64,000 bases of DNA from Escarpia spicata (Eukaryota > Annelida > Polychaeta > Sabellida > Siboglinidae), in assembly GCA_963995525.1 (NCBI GenBank), contig OZ023207.1, positions 36,807,792-36,871,791 on the forward strand. Reading direction: 5' to 3'. A program made the position numbers and the translations under genes. The notes under the pieces were generated by a model that was given only the letters and a program-made list of their open reading frames with translations, was not told where the DNA came from and made no database searches. This document shows, one piece after another, positions 18,430 through 31,236 of this stretch (the first letter of the stretch is position 1; each line of letters begins with the position of its first letter).

Positions 18430-20170
18430 TATGTAAATAATAAATAATAGTGGTCCAAGGATTGAACCTTGTGGGACGCCGATTGTTATTGATAAAATGT
18501 CTGAATTTATTTGTTCACTTTCAATATATTGTTTTCTGTTTTCTCTGTAAATGTAGCATTACTGCAAGATTTAGTCATTTAGGCCATAGTATGTTAATTT
18601 GCTAAGTGAAGTGTTATGATCAATAGTATCAAAAGCCTTAGAAAGGTTTGAGAAATACATTAATAATTGGTTCTTCATTATTATCAATTTGAGTTATAAT
18701 TCTATCAATTAGCTCAAGCGCACCAAATTCCTTTGAAAAGTTAGATCTAAGGCCATGCTGATTATCAAATAAAAGCTTCATATCATTGAAATATGAATAC
18801 AATTGAATAACAAATAAAATAATTTATCTCATACTTGAGATATTGTAGGAAGAAGGTAAATTGGTATGTAGTTTACAAATAAATATGGATCATCTTTCTT
18901 AAATATAGGAATAACGTTTGCAATTTTAAATTTATCTGGGAATATCCCGGAGTTTAAAACCTGGTTTATTAAGAGCGTTAATGATTTAATAATTGCAGGT
19001 TCAATTATTTTGAGCAATTTTTTAGAAATACCACCAAATTCCAAATTTAAAATATAGGTTTTAATTTTTTTATCTAGGAATATCCCGGAGTTTAAAACTT
19101 GGTTTATTAACATCGTTAATGATTTTTTTTTTATTCCAGGTACAGTTATTTTGAACAATCTTGAATAAATGCCATCAAATCCACATCTTTATTGTGGACG
19201 ATTATGAATAGTTTTCCTTATAGTTTCTTCATCAAAACTCAATGGCAAATACATAATTTACATGTTTATTTAAATAACAACTATAATTGTTGTTACCTTT
19301 ATATTTAATACCTTGTTTAATGGTCTGACCTATACTAGTGAAATTATATTTAAATTGTTTTAAATATCCTTTTTATAAGTTATATTTTTTGGCCATTTTC
19401 TATTTAAAAAAAATGGTAGTCTTTGGTTTGTGCGGTTTTTTGAAAAAAATGTACTTATAATTTTCCAGATATTTTTCATATAATTTTTAATTGATTAAAT
19501 ATTTTTTCAAGATACGTTTGTTTTGACTGCACGAATATTTTTCTGTCATATCATGTTATACTTTTTTAGGTTAATATTAATAGTCTTATAGTTTGGCGAA
19601 TTCGTTGTGTCAATTTTAGTTGTTTATAAAGTTTGTTTCGATATTGAATAGATTTTAGCAATCCTTGTGTAATCTACGTTGATCTTTTATGTTTATATTT
19701 ATTAAATTTCACCAGCTTAGTTTGCATGTAAAATAATGTCATAAATGATATCATAATTTAAATCTGTATGCGCATTCTGATTTTTATTTAGCTAATTGTA
19801 AATCTCATACGATTTAGGTTAACATTTATGCATTGACTGTTCATTTAATGTATTTATTTTAGCATATTTAGGAGGAGGTTATATCTTCAATGATATGTTA
19901 ATAAATTATTAAAATCCCTGTATTACTTTCCAATATTGATTTACTAAGTTTACCAAAAAAGTATCTATTAAAATACCATTTGTTATAGTAAATCTGGCAG
20001 TAAGAGTAATTTGGGGGTCAAGTCTGCGTGATATTAAGGTGTCAACATATATACTATGTATGTAATTTTCATTTATTTTGAGCAAAGTTATGCTATAATC
20101 CCCTGCGATAACTAGATTATTATTACAATTGTTTTCCAATGATGATATTATAGAAGTAAATTCATTTATA
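18430..20170 (-). pseudogene. LINE (non-LTR retrotransposon) ORF2 relic
   Basis: Leftward order is that of a LINE: an endonuclease piece near 20.1-19.9 kb (VIAGDYSITLLKINENYIHS, ITNGILIDTFLVN), RT fingers near 19.0-18.85 kb (LINQVLNSGIFPDKFKIAN, VIPIFKKDD), then LRSNFSKEFGALELIDRI, FDTIDHN, and RT motif GVPQGSILGPLLF near 18.45 kb. It is broken by many stops and frameshifts. The LINQVLNSGIF block occurs twice (about 19.07-19.12 and 18.92-18.99 kb), a local duplication. Clade not resolved. Confidence 0.85.
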
Positions 20171-21958
20171 AAAGCATTTAAGTTATTATTAGATGTTCTG
20201 AGGGGAAACGAAAATCAAATGTGTTGTATTTGTTTTCGGACATGACATATGTAACCGAAATGCTATTCATTTAGACATACTTTCACCTATTTTTTTTGTT
20301 ATAGGCCTGATCTTCATTTTCATAACCTATGTTTTCATAAATGGGGCTAACAACTGTGAATATTCTTTAATGATGCGTATGTTTGGCTTCTTAAGCCATA
20401 TTTCATCTCAAGTGATCAACATGTATTAACGGTTGACTTTTCGACAGCTTTTGATTGTGCGATATCGGAATTCCCAACGACGAATCACACCAAACACACC
20501 GATAACGTTTGAAGGATGTTTCGCGAAGTTCAATATAATATATACTCTCTTTTGTCAATAGTAGGTATATTTTGTAGAATAATAGCGTATGGCCGTTATA
20601 TTTAAAGTTATTTTATGTGGCGTATAAATAATGTAATTTATTTGTTATTTAGATGTGGTCCGGGTTAACACAAAACAAAAGCTCGTTTCGAGCATCCACG
20701 AAAATGTATGGTTGATCTAATTAACAGCTTTGACCAGCAGAGAGATATGGAACAAAATTTGTCCCGCACCTTAAGGTAGATGCACCGGGTATCATGTCAG
20801 TTGATTTATTTATTTTTTTCTTCATAGAACATTAGTAGGTGTCAGTATGAACATGTGTACTATTAAAAAAACCAAGACACTATCACCATATGTCACCAAT
20901 CATTCCTTTAAAAACTAGTATTTTTAGTGTGTCTGTGGAAAGTCCCTTTTCAGATTCTTGGAAACTGACGATGTTTCCATAATGACGATCACGTGTGCGA
21001 CAGCCCAGTTCAAACATAAATTCAATCACCATGGATGCAGATCATAATAGTCTGGTTATTCTCATGCCACTATGCTGTTGTATTATAATTACCTAAATGC
21101 ACCACGCTGTCAAATCACCAAATACTGGCGGTAGGTTTGTTTGCAATGACATTTGCAATGACACATGACTGACCCCAGCAGGTGTCAATCAATCTTGTCT
21201 ACCACAACAAGTTCAACACATAGCCCTTCGTAACACAATATCATGAGACAACATGACGGGAAAACCGTAAGGGGAAATCTCAGTAATAGAAGTGTCTGTC
21301 AAATTGTGTTGAAATAAGCCACATGCCAGTAACAAAGTCACATTTCTAAGCAAAATACAAGCATCTGGTGACATGTCTATTATTGGTAACAACCAGGAAC
21401 TATTACTTAATGTAACTTTCTATAAAAATTACAATACTTACAAAGCCATAACTTGGCATATGAACTCGACTTGTGTTTACCAAAAATGCACGGGATGGTT
21501 TTATGTTTGGTTTGGGTCGTGCCAAAAATGTAGTACGGATTTGTGCTCTCTTTCAACATTGTAGCAAAATGTTTATGAAGCTGTATCAAATTTAATGCAT
21601 TTGTTTAAAAAAAAAAACGAAAGAATGTCAATAACATGTTTGTACTTACAAGCATACACATTTTTCTTTTGGGGAGTTTCTCAAAATGAAATAAAATGCC
21701 ATTTCAAGATGATTTTTGAAATATGTTTTAATTTTCTTTAAACACATTTAAATATATCTAAACAACATAACACATCAATTCTTTTTGGTCTTGAGTATTG
21801 TTTAGTATCTGAGGCAAACTCTTAGAAAAAATGGTTAGCTTATCTTCAAAACTTATATTAGAAATGATTAATTCAAATGAAGCATATAATAGCCGATGCA
21901 GCCACTTTAAATCGTTTGTGGATCGCTGAACTAAGTCTAAAAACACAAGTACAATACA

Positions 21959-21989
<31 letters not shown>

Positions 21990-22639
21990 TTGTTGTACAT
22001 TTAGTTATAGTGAACATTACAAAACAATAAAATATAATGATTGAGTGACGGTACGTTAGAATAATTATTACCTATAATTATCCTATGATTAATTTAATAA
22101 GATTTATCTTACAAAGTGTTTACATGAATAGCTGCTGAATGCCGATAACACCGAACCAACCATGTTCATTGATGACAAACCATTTTTCATACTAAAATGT
22201 AACTTATGTTCAGAAACAGAAAATGTTATACACAATTAAAACAATTCCACAAAGACTCATATAATTACTGAAAATATGCATATATGCATTTAAAATAAAT
22301 AGTTGACTAACGGTTGTGGTGAATACTATTTGAACAAGTAGTCCTCAATCGCAGTGTGGCCAAATGTTTTTCAGAGAAGGCGAAATAGTAACTGAATGAA
22401 CAGGTCTACCACGTGATGTAGTTTAAAGCATTTGGAATAATCCTAAGGATTATACATCGTGCTATATAAGTATTTTAGCGTTATCTTGTTGGTCTAACAT
22501 GAGTAACAAAATAACCTGATTGCTTTCAAGTGTTATGCTGACGAACACTAAAATTTCTAGTAAACACGTGTTGTCTCGTATGTGTTAGATAAATGTGAAC
22601 ACAACTTATTGAAAAGCCAACTTTCCTCAAACCCTTGCC
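20171..22639. other. AT-rich non-coding stretch
   Basis: No gene supported. A TA microsatellite lies at about 21961-21988. The open frames at 21373-21589 on both strands are short and uninformative. Confidence 0.55.
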
Positions 22640-25600
22640 AGCTAACAATAATTATTTAATAACTGTTTACAGTATGCCTACTACTAATGTTATGCCGCGG
22701 AAGCGACTGCATATTTGGGTAATCGTGTCAGTGTTTTTCTTATGTGCTTCATATTCATCGCGAAACAACAGATAGTTCCGTCGGCTGTAATATTCGATGA
22801 CTGTTCGGTTGATATTTGTTATATTTGTCTAACTTTACTTACGAAATATTTAATAATAGGTTCGACGTCGTTCGCTTTGAATTCCATACACTGTTTCTTC
22901 AAAAGAAGTCCATAGTAACGATGACCAAGCACGTTCATAAGGCGTTTGTAACACCAGTTCGGATGACCAATGCTGTCATAGCATAACCCTTCTACAACAA
23001 CAGTTCCAGGCTGAGAAAAAACGAGGTTTGATTCGCCTGCACCATGCGGTGCCACTACCATGAAGGCGCGACTGAACAGTTCTCGTGTCTCTTTAAATCC
23101 AAGTACTGGATTATCGCTATATACGACAGTTCTCAGACCAACAGAGTCAGCATGATACCGGAGCATGGCGAGGATGTCGTTGTGGTTGTTGAACCAACGC
23201 TTGGAAGAACGGCGAATCAATACGACCGTGTCACGGGTCTGAGTCTGGTGAGACTGTCCCTCCCTGAGCCGCAGCGAAAGCAACTGTGTGTTGAATATTG
23301 ACGCCTGGCCACATGGCGTGCCGGCAGGCAAGTACAATATGTCCGCATGGATGTGTCCAGTCACCAGGCGAGACTTGACTATGCCAAGCTCCGCCAAGAA
23401 CCTGACCGTAAAACCAGACGTGCTCTGAACGTGAACCTTTATTTTCGAATGACGAAGAAGAAACGGCAGGTGCGCCGCAATGCGGGGTATATTTTCTACA
23501 ACAAAATGAAAGAACCCATAACCCCAATATTGTGATATGGTGAATACTTCGTCGTATCGTTGTTTCCTGGGCTGATACATTTGTTTGTTTTTTATGTAGT
23601 TAATACCACATCGATTTGGTATAATCTTCAAATCGTCTTTGACCACATCACCGTCTGGCAATACCGATGCGGCCATGACTACATGAATATGCGTGAAATT
23701 GTGTCGTGAGGTCGATTCGGAATAAATCGTTGTGTTAGAAGTTTCAGATGGGTATGATAGTCTACGTAACTCCATTGGTAATGAATATGGTGTTTCCGTC
23801 AATTCGGGTCGACTGGTGCATTTTGCTTTGTATTCGGGAAACAGTTGATAGAGCAGCTCGCAATCTGATATCGCACCAACGTAAAATTCCTTCGCCAAAT
23901 ATTGAGCAATGGTGTCCTTATTTTCACATAAAAACAATGTGCGAACATCTGAATAGTTATCCCGTAATATTTCAAAATATTTCGGCTGGTTTTCACGTAA
24001 CACAATAACTCGTCGTGACTTCGTTGAATTCTGTGTTATATTCGTTTTAGCTATGTCATGTCGAATCGCTTCTAACGCAGCGATGTAATTTCGGGATAAA
24101 AGTGCGTCTAATGCTTTAACAGTCTCCGTTATATTCATCCGCAGAGATCTTCTCTTGCCGTAAGTTCCATTAGCAGATTTGGTAATGGTTGTCTTATTGT
24201 AAGCATTTTGATTATGCGGTGTCATTTTTGTAGTGTATCCATGTTGTGAGAATTCTGTCGCCAGTCTAACCACAGTCACCGTGGCTACGAAGACAATGAA
24301 GACTTTCATGGGTGTTTTTAGTCCACGTACCTTATCAGAAGCGAAACGGAAATACCTGAAAAATGATATAAATATTCTTAGAGACAAAAAATTAGTCAAT
24401 GTTTGCATTATTGTGCGAAATATTATACTATTTAAAGTAATTGTGTAATTACGATGACTGCGCATCATTTAAATGTGTAGTTAATTCTGACACATAACAC
24501 CTAAGCATGATATTACTCAAAATGGAATGCAAAGAAATGAATATGTATTCAGCTGTAAACCATGGTTATTTTCAAATAAAAACCGGCATCAGTACAAACC
24601 AAACAAGTACGCTGCAAGAGATGCCACAGTCATGTAGACGTGGTGGCTATATTTGCAAAATTGGTTATCGTGTTATATAAACGGTTTTCTATTAAGCATG
24701 TTGCTACCCCGCATTGTAACATTATATAAGTATTATGCTCAGTACGAATGGAACGTTTCGTATTTCCTTCAAATACGACTTACAGGTATATAAATTTAAA
24801 TTAGAACGACTAACAACAAATGTTATCCTACGCTTGTGTTTGACCACGTACACTTTATGTGAATTGCACTTTATCGTATTAGTGAAATAGACCATCACAG
24901 TAATCATATTCCCTAATTCGACACAACCATTGTGTTGCTATGGTGTCACAAACATCTCTATATGTGAATAAATACGAATATTTTATATCGGTTATGAACC
25001 ATGTGATAGATTCCAATTAGGACCAAATTCATATATCACTTTGTGAAACAAATATTATATACAAACGTCTCTCAAAATGTGAAATAGGATGACTTAAAAT
25101 TATGTTTGATAGAGCTTATACAATGCCAATATTTGTAATAACACTTGACAACAATCGACGCATGTTATTCACTTAATGCTAGCGTCAGTAATAATAAGCG
25201 ACCCAGAACTTTAATTTCACAAGCTAAATCTACCTTTTCAATGGGTACTAAATACTGAATCCAATGACGCCGCTCTGTTTAAGTTTATTGAGATGTGATC
25301 ATAGATAATTACCCTGTTTGGGGCATATATGTGCCTTTTATTCCTGTTTAAATGGAAATGGCGTGTCATCATCATGCGCCAGTAATAAACGATATACATA
25401 GAACCACCCATTATATTGAAATGTATCTAACATCATCCGTAGAAATTGTCTTGATATATCATCACAACTATCATCTCTATGTTAACGATACGACTTGAAC
25501 GTGTTCTTTAAAAATCAGGCATCACTAAACATTCGCGGTTTCTCGGTTTTTGCAGTTTGCAAACATTACAGTACATAGTTATAATATTTGTATTTCGTCA

Positions 25601-25950
25601 TACTAGGACAAAAATCACAGGGATTCGGTTGTGTGAACATTGTCGTTCAAATTTCGTACCGCGTCTAATAAGCAAAGCGATATTCAACAGTATTAAATTT
25701 ACCGTATTAAACATCGAAGGTCCATCGTACACATTCTTGCAATGTCTCCTGATTGCCGCTTTCGTCTCGTACATTCGTTTTCTCGTATCATCAACTGCCT
25801 GCGTACTGCTAATGGCGAGTATACTCTTTCCTTCGCGTAAAGTGAGTAAGTGGCATGCGCCACGCATGGCTAATCGCTGATATGGATAGTAGTTCCGGTT
25901 ATGTCATTCACGGCAGGAAAATTATCCACATAACGCGTACCAACGCTTAT
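22640..25950 (-). repeat. Segmental duplication copy A, gene-proximal part
   Basis: Inverted relative to copies B (35040-37073) and C (44150-48480). Matches run from the GT61 gene through its upstream flank, for example GCGATATTCAACAGTATTAA at about 25678. The copy is interrupted at 25950 by the Ngaro-like insertion and resumes at 32993. Confidence 0.88.
22819..24309 (-). CDS. GT61-family (DUF563) glycosyltransferase, copy A
   Basis: About 496 aa from the Met at 24309. The open frame extends 53 codons upstream, but a TTTCAG acceptor-like site lies in that extension and the same Met begins copies B and C, so the shorter start is preferred. An N-terminal signal anchor (KVFIVFVATVTVVRLAT) predicts a type II Golgi/ER protein. 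The catalytic region has YGFFHFVVENIPRIAAHLPF, FNNHNDILAMLR, and the GT61 hallmark VVAPHGAGESNLVFSQPGT, then conserved Cys near the C-terminus. GT61 enzymes transfer sugars such as GlcNAc or pentoses to protein or glycan. The substrate here is unknown. The frame is intact in a single exon. Confidence 0.88.
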   Translation of the reverse strand: MKVFIVFVATVTVVRLATEFSQHGYTTKMTPHNQNAYNKTTITKSANGTYGKRRSLRMNITETVKALDALLSRNYIAALEAIRHDIAKTNITQNSTKSRRVIVLRENQPKYFEILRDNYSDVRTLFLCENKDTIAQYLAKEFYVGAISDCELLYQLFPEYKAKCTSRPELTETPYSLPMELRRLSYPSETSNTTIYSESTSRHNFTHIHVVMAASVLPDGDVVKDDLKIIPNRCGINYIKNKQMYQPRKQRYDEVFTISQYWGYGFFHFVVENIPRIAAHLPFLLRHSKIKVHVQSTSGFTVRFLAELGIVKSRLVTGHIHADILYLPAGTPCGQASIFNTQLLSLRLREGQSHQTQTRDTVVLIRRSSKRWFNNHNDILAMLRYHADSVGLRTVVYSDNPVLGFKETRELFSRAFMVVAPHGAGESNLVFSQPGTVVVEGLCYDSIGHPNWCYKRLMNVLGHRYYGLLLKKQCMEFKANDVEPIIKYFVSKVRQI

Positions 25951-26203
25951 ATGAAGGTATGAACGCAGAGCATACTGTATTTTATGCAATGACCAGAACA
26001 GGCCTAGTGCGGGTAGTGAGGTAACTGGCTGAGGCGATAATTACTTCCAGCTGTTTGGCTTAATAAAACCGCCCAGCGCCTTCAGCCAATCATGACATGC
26101 CAGGATTAGGCCCCAGCGTACGATTTAGATTAGCAGTTAAGCCGCCACTTGCGCGTTAGGTATCTGTGTCTCATGTCGTGTATATCCTGATATTTCTAAA
26201 TCC
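25951..26203 (+). repeat. Split direct repeat A1
   Basis: 253 bp from ATGAAGGTATGAACGCAGAG to ATTTCTAAATCC, matching 32182-32433 with about one 1-nt indel and one substitution. Confidence 0.93.
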
Positions 26204-26384
26204 TGATTTCTAACTGTTTGCATACCCTATAGATCTATTAGCTTTAAACGCAGATACAGTTACACTTCGTTGACGTCTACCAAAACGCGAAAGGAAGACC
26301 GTTCGAGCGCCGATTACAAATGAGTATCGCTCGTTTAATATTTGCCTTCTTGGTTTTCCTTTGTTTGTCTTGGTCTTGTGATGA

Positions 26385-27045
26385 TCAGAAATGGCGTCGG
26401 CCGTAATTATGTCGGCTGCGATTTCTGATCTAGAAATACTTATTATCGGACGCATAATGGTTGGGCGAGTTTGTCGAGTCCGCTAGTTCCCCTGGGTTAA
26501 TTGCGAACGTCGAAAAGCAGGTCGGGCCGTAGAAGCAAGCGGCCGGACCGTACCTACCTTTTCAGCAACCAAATGTTATGCCTATGCCATGGCACAGATT
26601 TCGGCGATACAACCTGACATTGTAATTGTTTAGCGGGGTGGCAATGATTTAGGCAGAACATGTCCTCCTACTCCACAGTCCGATGGATCACTGCTTTGTG
26701 TCTTTGCCGACGAATTGTTAGCAAGAGGAGTTAAGCAAGAATGTCTGTGCCAAATCGAGCGCCGGCGAAGGTGACGCCATTTTGATTTCGAAAACGGGTC
26801 CGCTAGCTTGAGTGGCAGCGGTAATTTCTCTGCTCAAAACCGAATGTAACCGGAGCCGGCGCCTGTTTTGCTGGCGACATAAGTATACATGGAACAGCCA
26901 AGCGAATATTTTACGATCTGAAGGTGTTCACTTTACTGACATCGGGAATATTCGCTTATATCGTAGCATCCGTGGGACAAATTATAAAGCCGTAAGCCGG
27001 GAAGTTACGGTTCACTGGTTTTGTTTGTCACCGGGCATAGCATGA
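26385..27045 (+). pseudogene. SGNH (GDSL-type) hydrolase domain of the retroelement
   Basis: Plus-strand frames give SDLEILIIGRIMVGRVCR (block I, normally G-H/D-S), then AQISAIQPDIVIV followed by RGGNDLGRT (block III-like GGND), CVFADELLARGVKQECLC and SEGVHFTDIGNIRLYRSIRG (block V Asp/His region, with Ser-Glu-Gly where Asp-Gly is usual). Stops and frameshifts break it. An accessory SGNH hydrolase of unknown purpose is known from some Ngaro elements. Inactive here. Confidence 0.7.
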
Positions 27046-27339
27046 CGTGTAAATTGAGACTCCAAGTTATAAAGATTGCCGTTGCAATTGGAAATGTTAG
27101 CGAATTAGAGAATTAGTACCTCGGTAATATCAGTGCATGTCCCAGTACTACTTGCGCAGTTAATATTGACATACGGTTAGCCAATTTCACTAAGTTTATG
27201 CGGCTTTGACATGTTTCATTTCTGAAAGGTGATTGGCAAAACTGGTGTTTGGTTGACATAATTAAATTGGCTAGTGTCCATATTTTAAGAGGCTCGTGAC
27301 TGTTTTTCACCTCTTATTGTTGACGACTAGTAATGGCAG

Positions 27340-28680
27340 TAAAGGTTATGGACGTTTGCCTGTTATTAATTACTCGCCTGTTGCCTGTAAATATTACTTA
27401 TCATGGCCTTGAGCCAAAATTCACTTCTAGGCCGTTCACCATTAATAACATATAAATGATTATGAATTAAAACAACATTTTACTACCACTTTAATACAAA
27501 TCTTAATTAACTAACAACAGATAATTAATTAATTAATATCATGGTTGCTTGCCAAATTACTGCATCTTGGCCGTTCGCCATTAATACTAATAAAATACTT
27601 TTCACAGCCGGTTGCCAAGTTCATGGCCAGTCGCTGAAGATAACATATCATAGCCATTGCCAAATTAACGTGTCTTGGCCGTTTGCCAGTAATCAAAAAT
27701 AATTGTTATGGCCGTTTGTCAAGTATTGACTGTTCACGGCTGTTTGCTAAAAATAGAACATATCATGGCCGTTTGCCAAATGTACGTCTCTTGGCCGTTC
27801 GCCATTAATAACAATACTTCGCATTGTCATGTATTAAGTGTTCACGGCCGTTTGCCAAACAATGACTTGATGGCCATTTGCCAAACTACCGTCTCTTGGC
27901 CGTTCGCCATTAATAACAATACTTAGCATTGTCATGTCTTAAGTGTTCACGGCCGTTTGCCAAACAATTACTCGATGGCCATTTGCCAAACTACCGTCTC
28001 TTGGCCGTTCGCCATTAATACAAAATACTTATCATGGCCATTTGCCAAGTATTCAGTGTTCACGGCCGTTCGCCACAAATAACATATCATGGCCGTTTGC
28101 CAAATGTACGTCTCTTGGCCATTCGCCATTAATAACAATACTTATCATTGTCATGTATTAAGTGTTCACGGCCGTTTGCCAAACAATTACTTGATGGCCA
28201 TTTGCCAAAATACCATCTATTGGCCGTTCGCCATTAATACAAATTACTGATCATGGCCATTTGCCAAGTATTCAATGTTCACGGCCGTTCGCCACAAATA
28301 ACATATCATGTCCGTTTGCCAAATGTACGTCTTTTGGCCATTCGCCATTAATAACAATACTTAGCATTGTCATGTATTAAGTGTTCACGGCCGTTTGCCA
28401 AATAATTACTTGATGGCCATTTGCCAACCTACCGTCTCTTGGCCGTTCGCCATAATTAACGATACTTAGTATTGTCATGTATTAAGTGTTCACGGCCGTT
28501 TGCCAAACAATTACTTGATGGCCATTTGCCAAACTACCGTCTATTGGCCGTTCGCCATTAATACAAATTACTGATCATGGCCATTTGCCAGTGTTCACGG
28601 CCGTTCGCCACAAATAACATATCATGGCCGTTTGCCAAATTAACGTCTATTGGCCGTTCGCCATAAATAAATTTCTAACA
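27340..28680. repeat. Satellite of GGCCRTTYGCCA mini-hairpins
   Basis: Dozens of copies of TGGCCGTTTGCCA, TTGGCCGTTCGCCA and variants lie 20-45 bp apart and are grouped into higher-order units of about 105-110 bp that include GTCATGTATTAAGTGTTCAC. The core is a TGGC-5 nt-GCCA inverted repeat. No coding content. Confidence 0.9.
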
Positions 28681-28714
28681 ATAATGATAATAGGTATAAC
28701 TTAAGTAAAAATAC

Positions 28715-29350
28715 TAATAATTACCGCCATGCGTTACTGGAGGCATGTGAAATAATATTATTACCGCCATGCGTACTGGAGGCATGTGAAATAATATGAT
28801 TCCCGCCATGCGTTATTGGAGGCATGTGAAATAATATGATTACCGCCAGGCATTACTGGAGACATGTGAAATAATATGATAACCGCCATGCGTTACTGGA
28901 GGCTTGTGAAATAATATGATTACCGCCATGCGTTGATGGAGGCATGTGAAATAATATGATTCCCGCCATGCGTTATTGGAAATAATATGATTACCGTCAT
29001 GTGTTGCTGGAGGCATGTGAAATAATATGATTACCGTCATGCGTTACTGGAGGCATGTGAAATAATATGACTCCCGCCATGCGTTACTGGAGCATGTGAA
29101 ATAATGTGATTACCGCCATGCGTTGCTGGAGGCATGTGAAATAATATGATTACCGTCAAGTTTTGCTGGAGGCATGTGTCATAATATGATTACCACCATG
29201 CGTTGCTGGAGGCATGTGAACTAATATGATTACCACCATGTTTTGAAGGAGGCTTGTGAAATAATAAGATTACTGTTATGCGTTGCTACAGGCATGTGAA
29301 ATAATATGATTTCCGCCATGCGTTGCTGGAGGCATGTGAAATAATATGAT
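28715..29350. repeat. About 40-bp satellite (CCGCCATGCGTT...GGAGGCATG)
   Basis: About fifteen tandem copies of a 40-bp unit reading AATATGATTACCGCCATGCG then TTRCTGGAGGCATGTGAAAT. Each unit has CATGC...GCATG inverted halves. It abuts the preceding satellite. Confidence 0.92.
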
Positions 29351-30620
29351 TACAGATAAAGAATGCTTTATTGATCCTCGCACAAAAATGGTGTTACTGT
29401 CGGTGCAGCACATACAGTTAAAAATATAAACCTAAAAGAGTAAAATGTAATGTTGTACAGATGGTACAGATACCAACATTAACAACACCCACACATTTCT
29501 TACTGCCATGCATTTAGTTGGCGTCATGGTCAAGTTTCTGGGTTTTCAGACATGCTTAATATGCTTGACAAATGTGACCAGTACAAGATTGTTGATTTTC
29601 GTGCATGTCGATGGGAGTGAAGTTCTCTGTAGTTCGAGTACTGTCCTGTTGTGCATTTGTTATTGTAGAATTTCTCCTGAAATTCATCCGTGAATCAGCC
29701 AACATCTGAGTCAGAGGCAGGATCGGTTACACTCGACAATATACACTTGGACATGTTTGACTGCCTGGCAGGGACATTGGCAGATCGTTGCTGCGACAAC
29801 GAGAACTCTTCCGTCTACGCCAGTGAATGCTCGACACAGGAGCCATGACAGTACTCTCAGACTCCAGGTAGTGGTGGACAGTTAGTCGAATGCAAGGATA
29901 CATTTGGCATTTGTTGGAGCAGGATATAGAATACAGTATGGCATCTTTTGAGAAGCTGCTGCACAGGACACTTGGCTTTGTAACAGCAATCCATCCTACT
30001 ACACTTATGGCAATTGCAAGTGGTTTCAGTCCAGCAACAGACACTTGACTGGAGTTGGGGCAGTATCAATGCGACGCCTTAACCAAGGGTACATACAACA
30101 TATTTTATGTTACAGGTAGAGGACTTTAGGTATGCAACGCAGGACCTATGATCAGACATTGTGTAACAATATAGGTAATAATGTTTTAATAGGTAATAAT
30201 ATTATATTGTTTCTCATGTCATAGTAATAGCTTTTATCAAAAGTAATAGTAAGATCTAAAAGTAATCGATTATAGTTTAATTACCCCTTTTATTACCTAT
30301 TGCTGCAAATATCCAAAACTTGGGTTTGTTTGCATGTTATTCCAAGCGTGTATGTGGTAAGAGCAAGGGATGTGTACACAATGTACAACCGTGTATGTGG
30401 TAAGAGCAAGGGATGTGTACACAATGTACACACAATTACTGAATTGGTATTTACATAACAGGAAATGATCAGTGTGCTAATAATTTGATAGCTTCAGCGC
30501 ATATCTGCTCAGTGAAACAATGCATAATTAGCAAGCCGGTTACTAATTGTTGGGATACACCATTGTAGAGGCTAATATTTGCTTCAACACATTCCTAACA
30601 TACACACCAGAAGCTGCACC
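29351..30620. other. Interior of the retroelement without recognisable gene
   Basis: No intact frame or RT motif found. Includes a two-copy direct repeat of about 49 bp at about 30345-30430 (GTGTATGTGGTAAGAGCAAG). Confidence 0.5.
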
Positions 30621-30915
30621 CTGGTGATGAATTCAAAGGAAGTTCGTATTTAGGAGAGTATCCGTTGGTTGTTTTTAAACACAGTGCACAACAAGGCCCA
30701 TACTCTCTGCAAGAGAGGGGTGAATGTTTATACGGTTCTGTCATTTACTAACCAGCAGTTTTACGGGAATTTATTCATGCCAGGGTCCCAGTACATGGTA
30801 TCCTGTTTGCGTACCTGGGTGGTTCGTCAATGCTGCTGAGTTCGACGTGTCCCTTAAACGCGGCTCCTCAGCTTTTGTGTCTCCCCAGTCAGCTATGGGG
30901 AATCTGTAAGTCTTG
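30620..30915 (+). pseudogene. Tyrosine recombinase fragment (duplicate, partial)
   Basis: Frames resemble the recombinase at 31237-31780: FKHSAQQGPYSLQ, an ending like LREFIHARVPVHGILFAYLG and AEFDVSLKR, then decay before the HxxR motif. A poly-T run (30944-30974) follows. It appears to be a diverged tandem duplicate of the 3' recombinase domain. Confidence 0.55.
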
Positions 30916-30942
30916 TTATGAGCGGGCATGGGTAAGTTGGTT

Positions 30943-30974
<32 letters not shown>

Positions 30975-31236
30975 CAGTCACTGAGCATGTATCCTTGTCT
31001 GCCAATCTCGGTGGAAATGATTATGCTTTTTGTGACACACATGCATGCTGGAGGGTTAGCCCCAGCATCTATCGTTTCAGCAGTGGCATAATTTCACAAG
31101 ATTAATGGGTTTCCCGATCCAAATACTAGTTTGATTGTTCACAAGTTATTGCACGAAATTTTGGGTCTTTGCGTGATGTCCGCTTGTCTGTCACACACTA
31201 ACTATCCTCACTCCCTTAGTACAAGCTCTCTCAACT

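Noticed and set aside
26210..26455. 81-aa minus-strand frame
   Set aside because: Antisense of the SGNH hydrolase start, whose plus-strand motifs are recognisable.
27340..29350. CRISPR-like regular repeats
   Set aside because: Repeat and spacer both recur, there is no cas gene and the context is animal; these are satellites.
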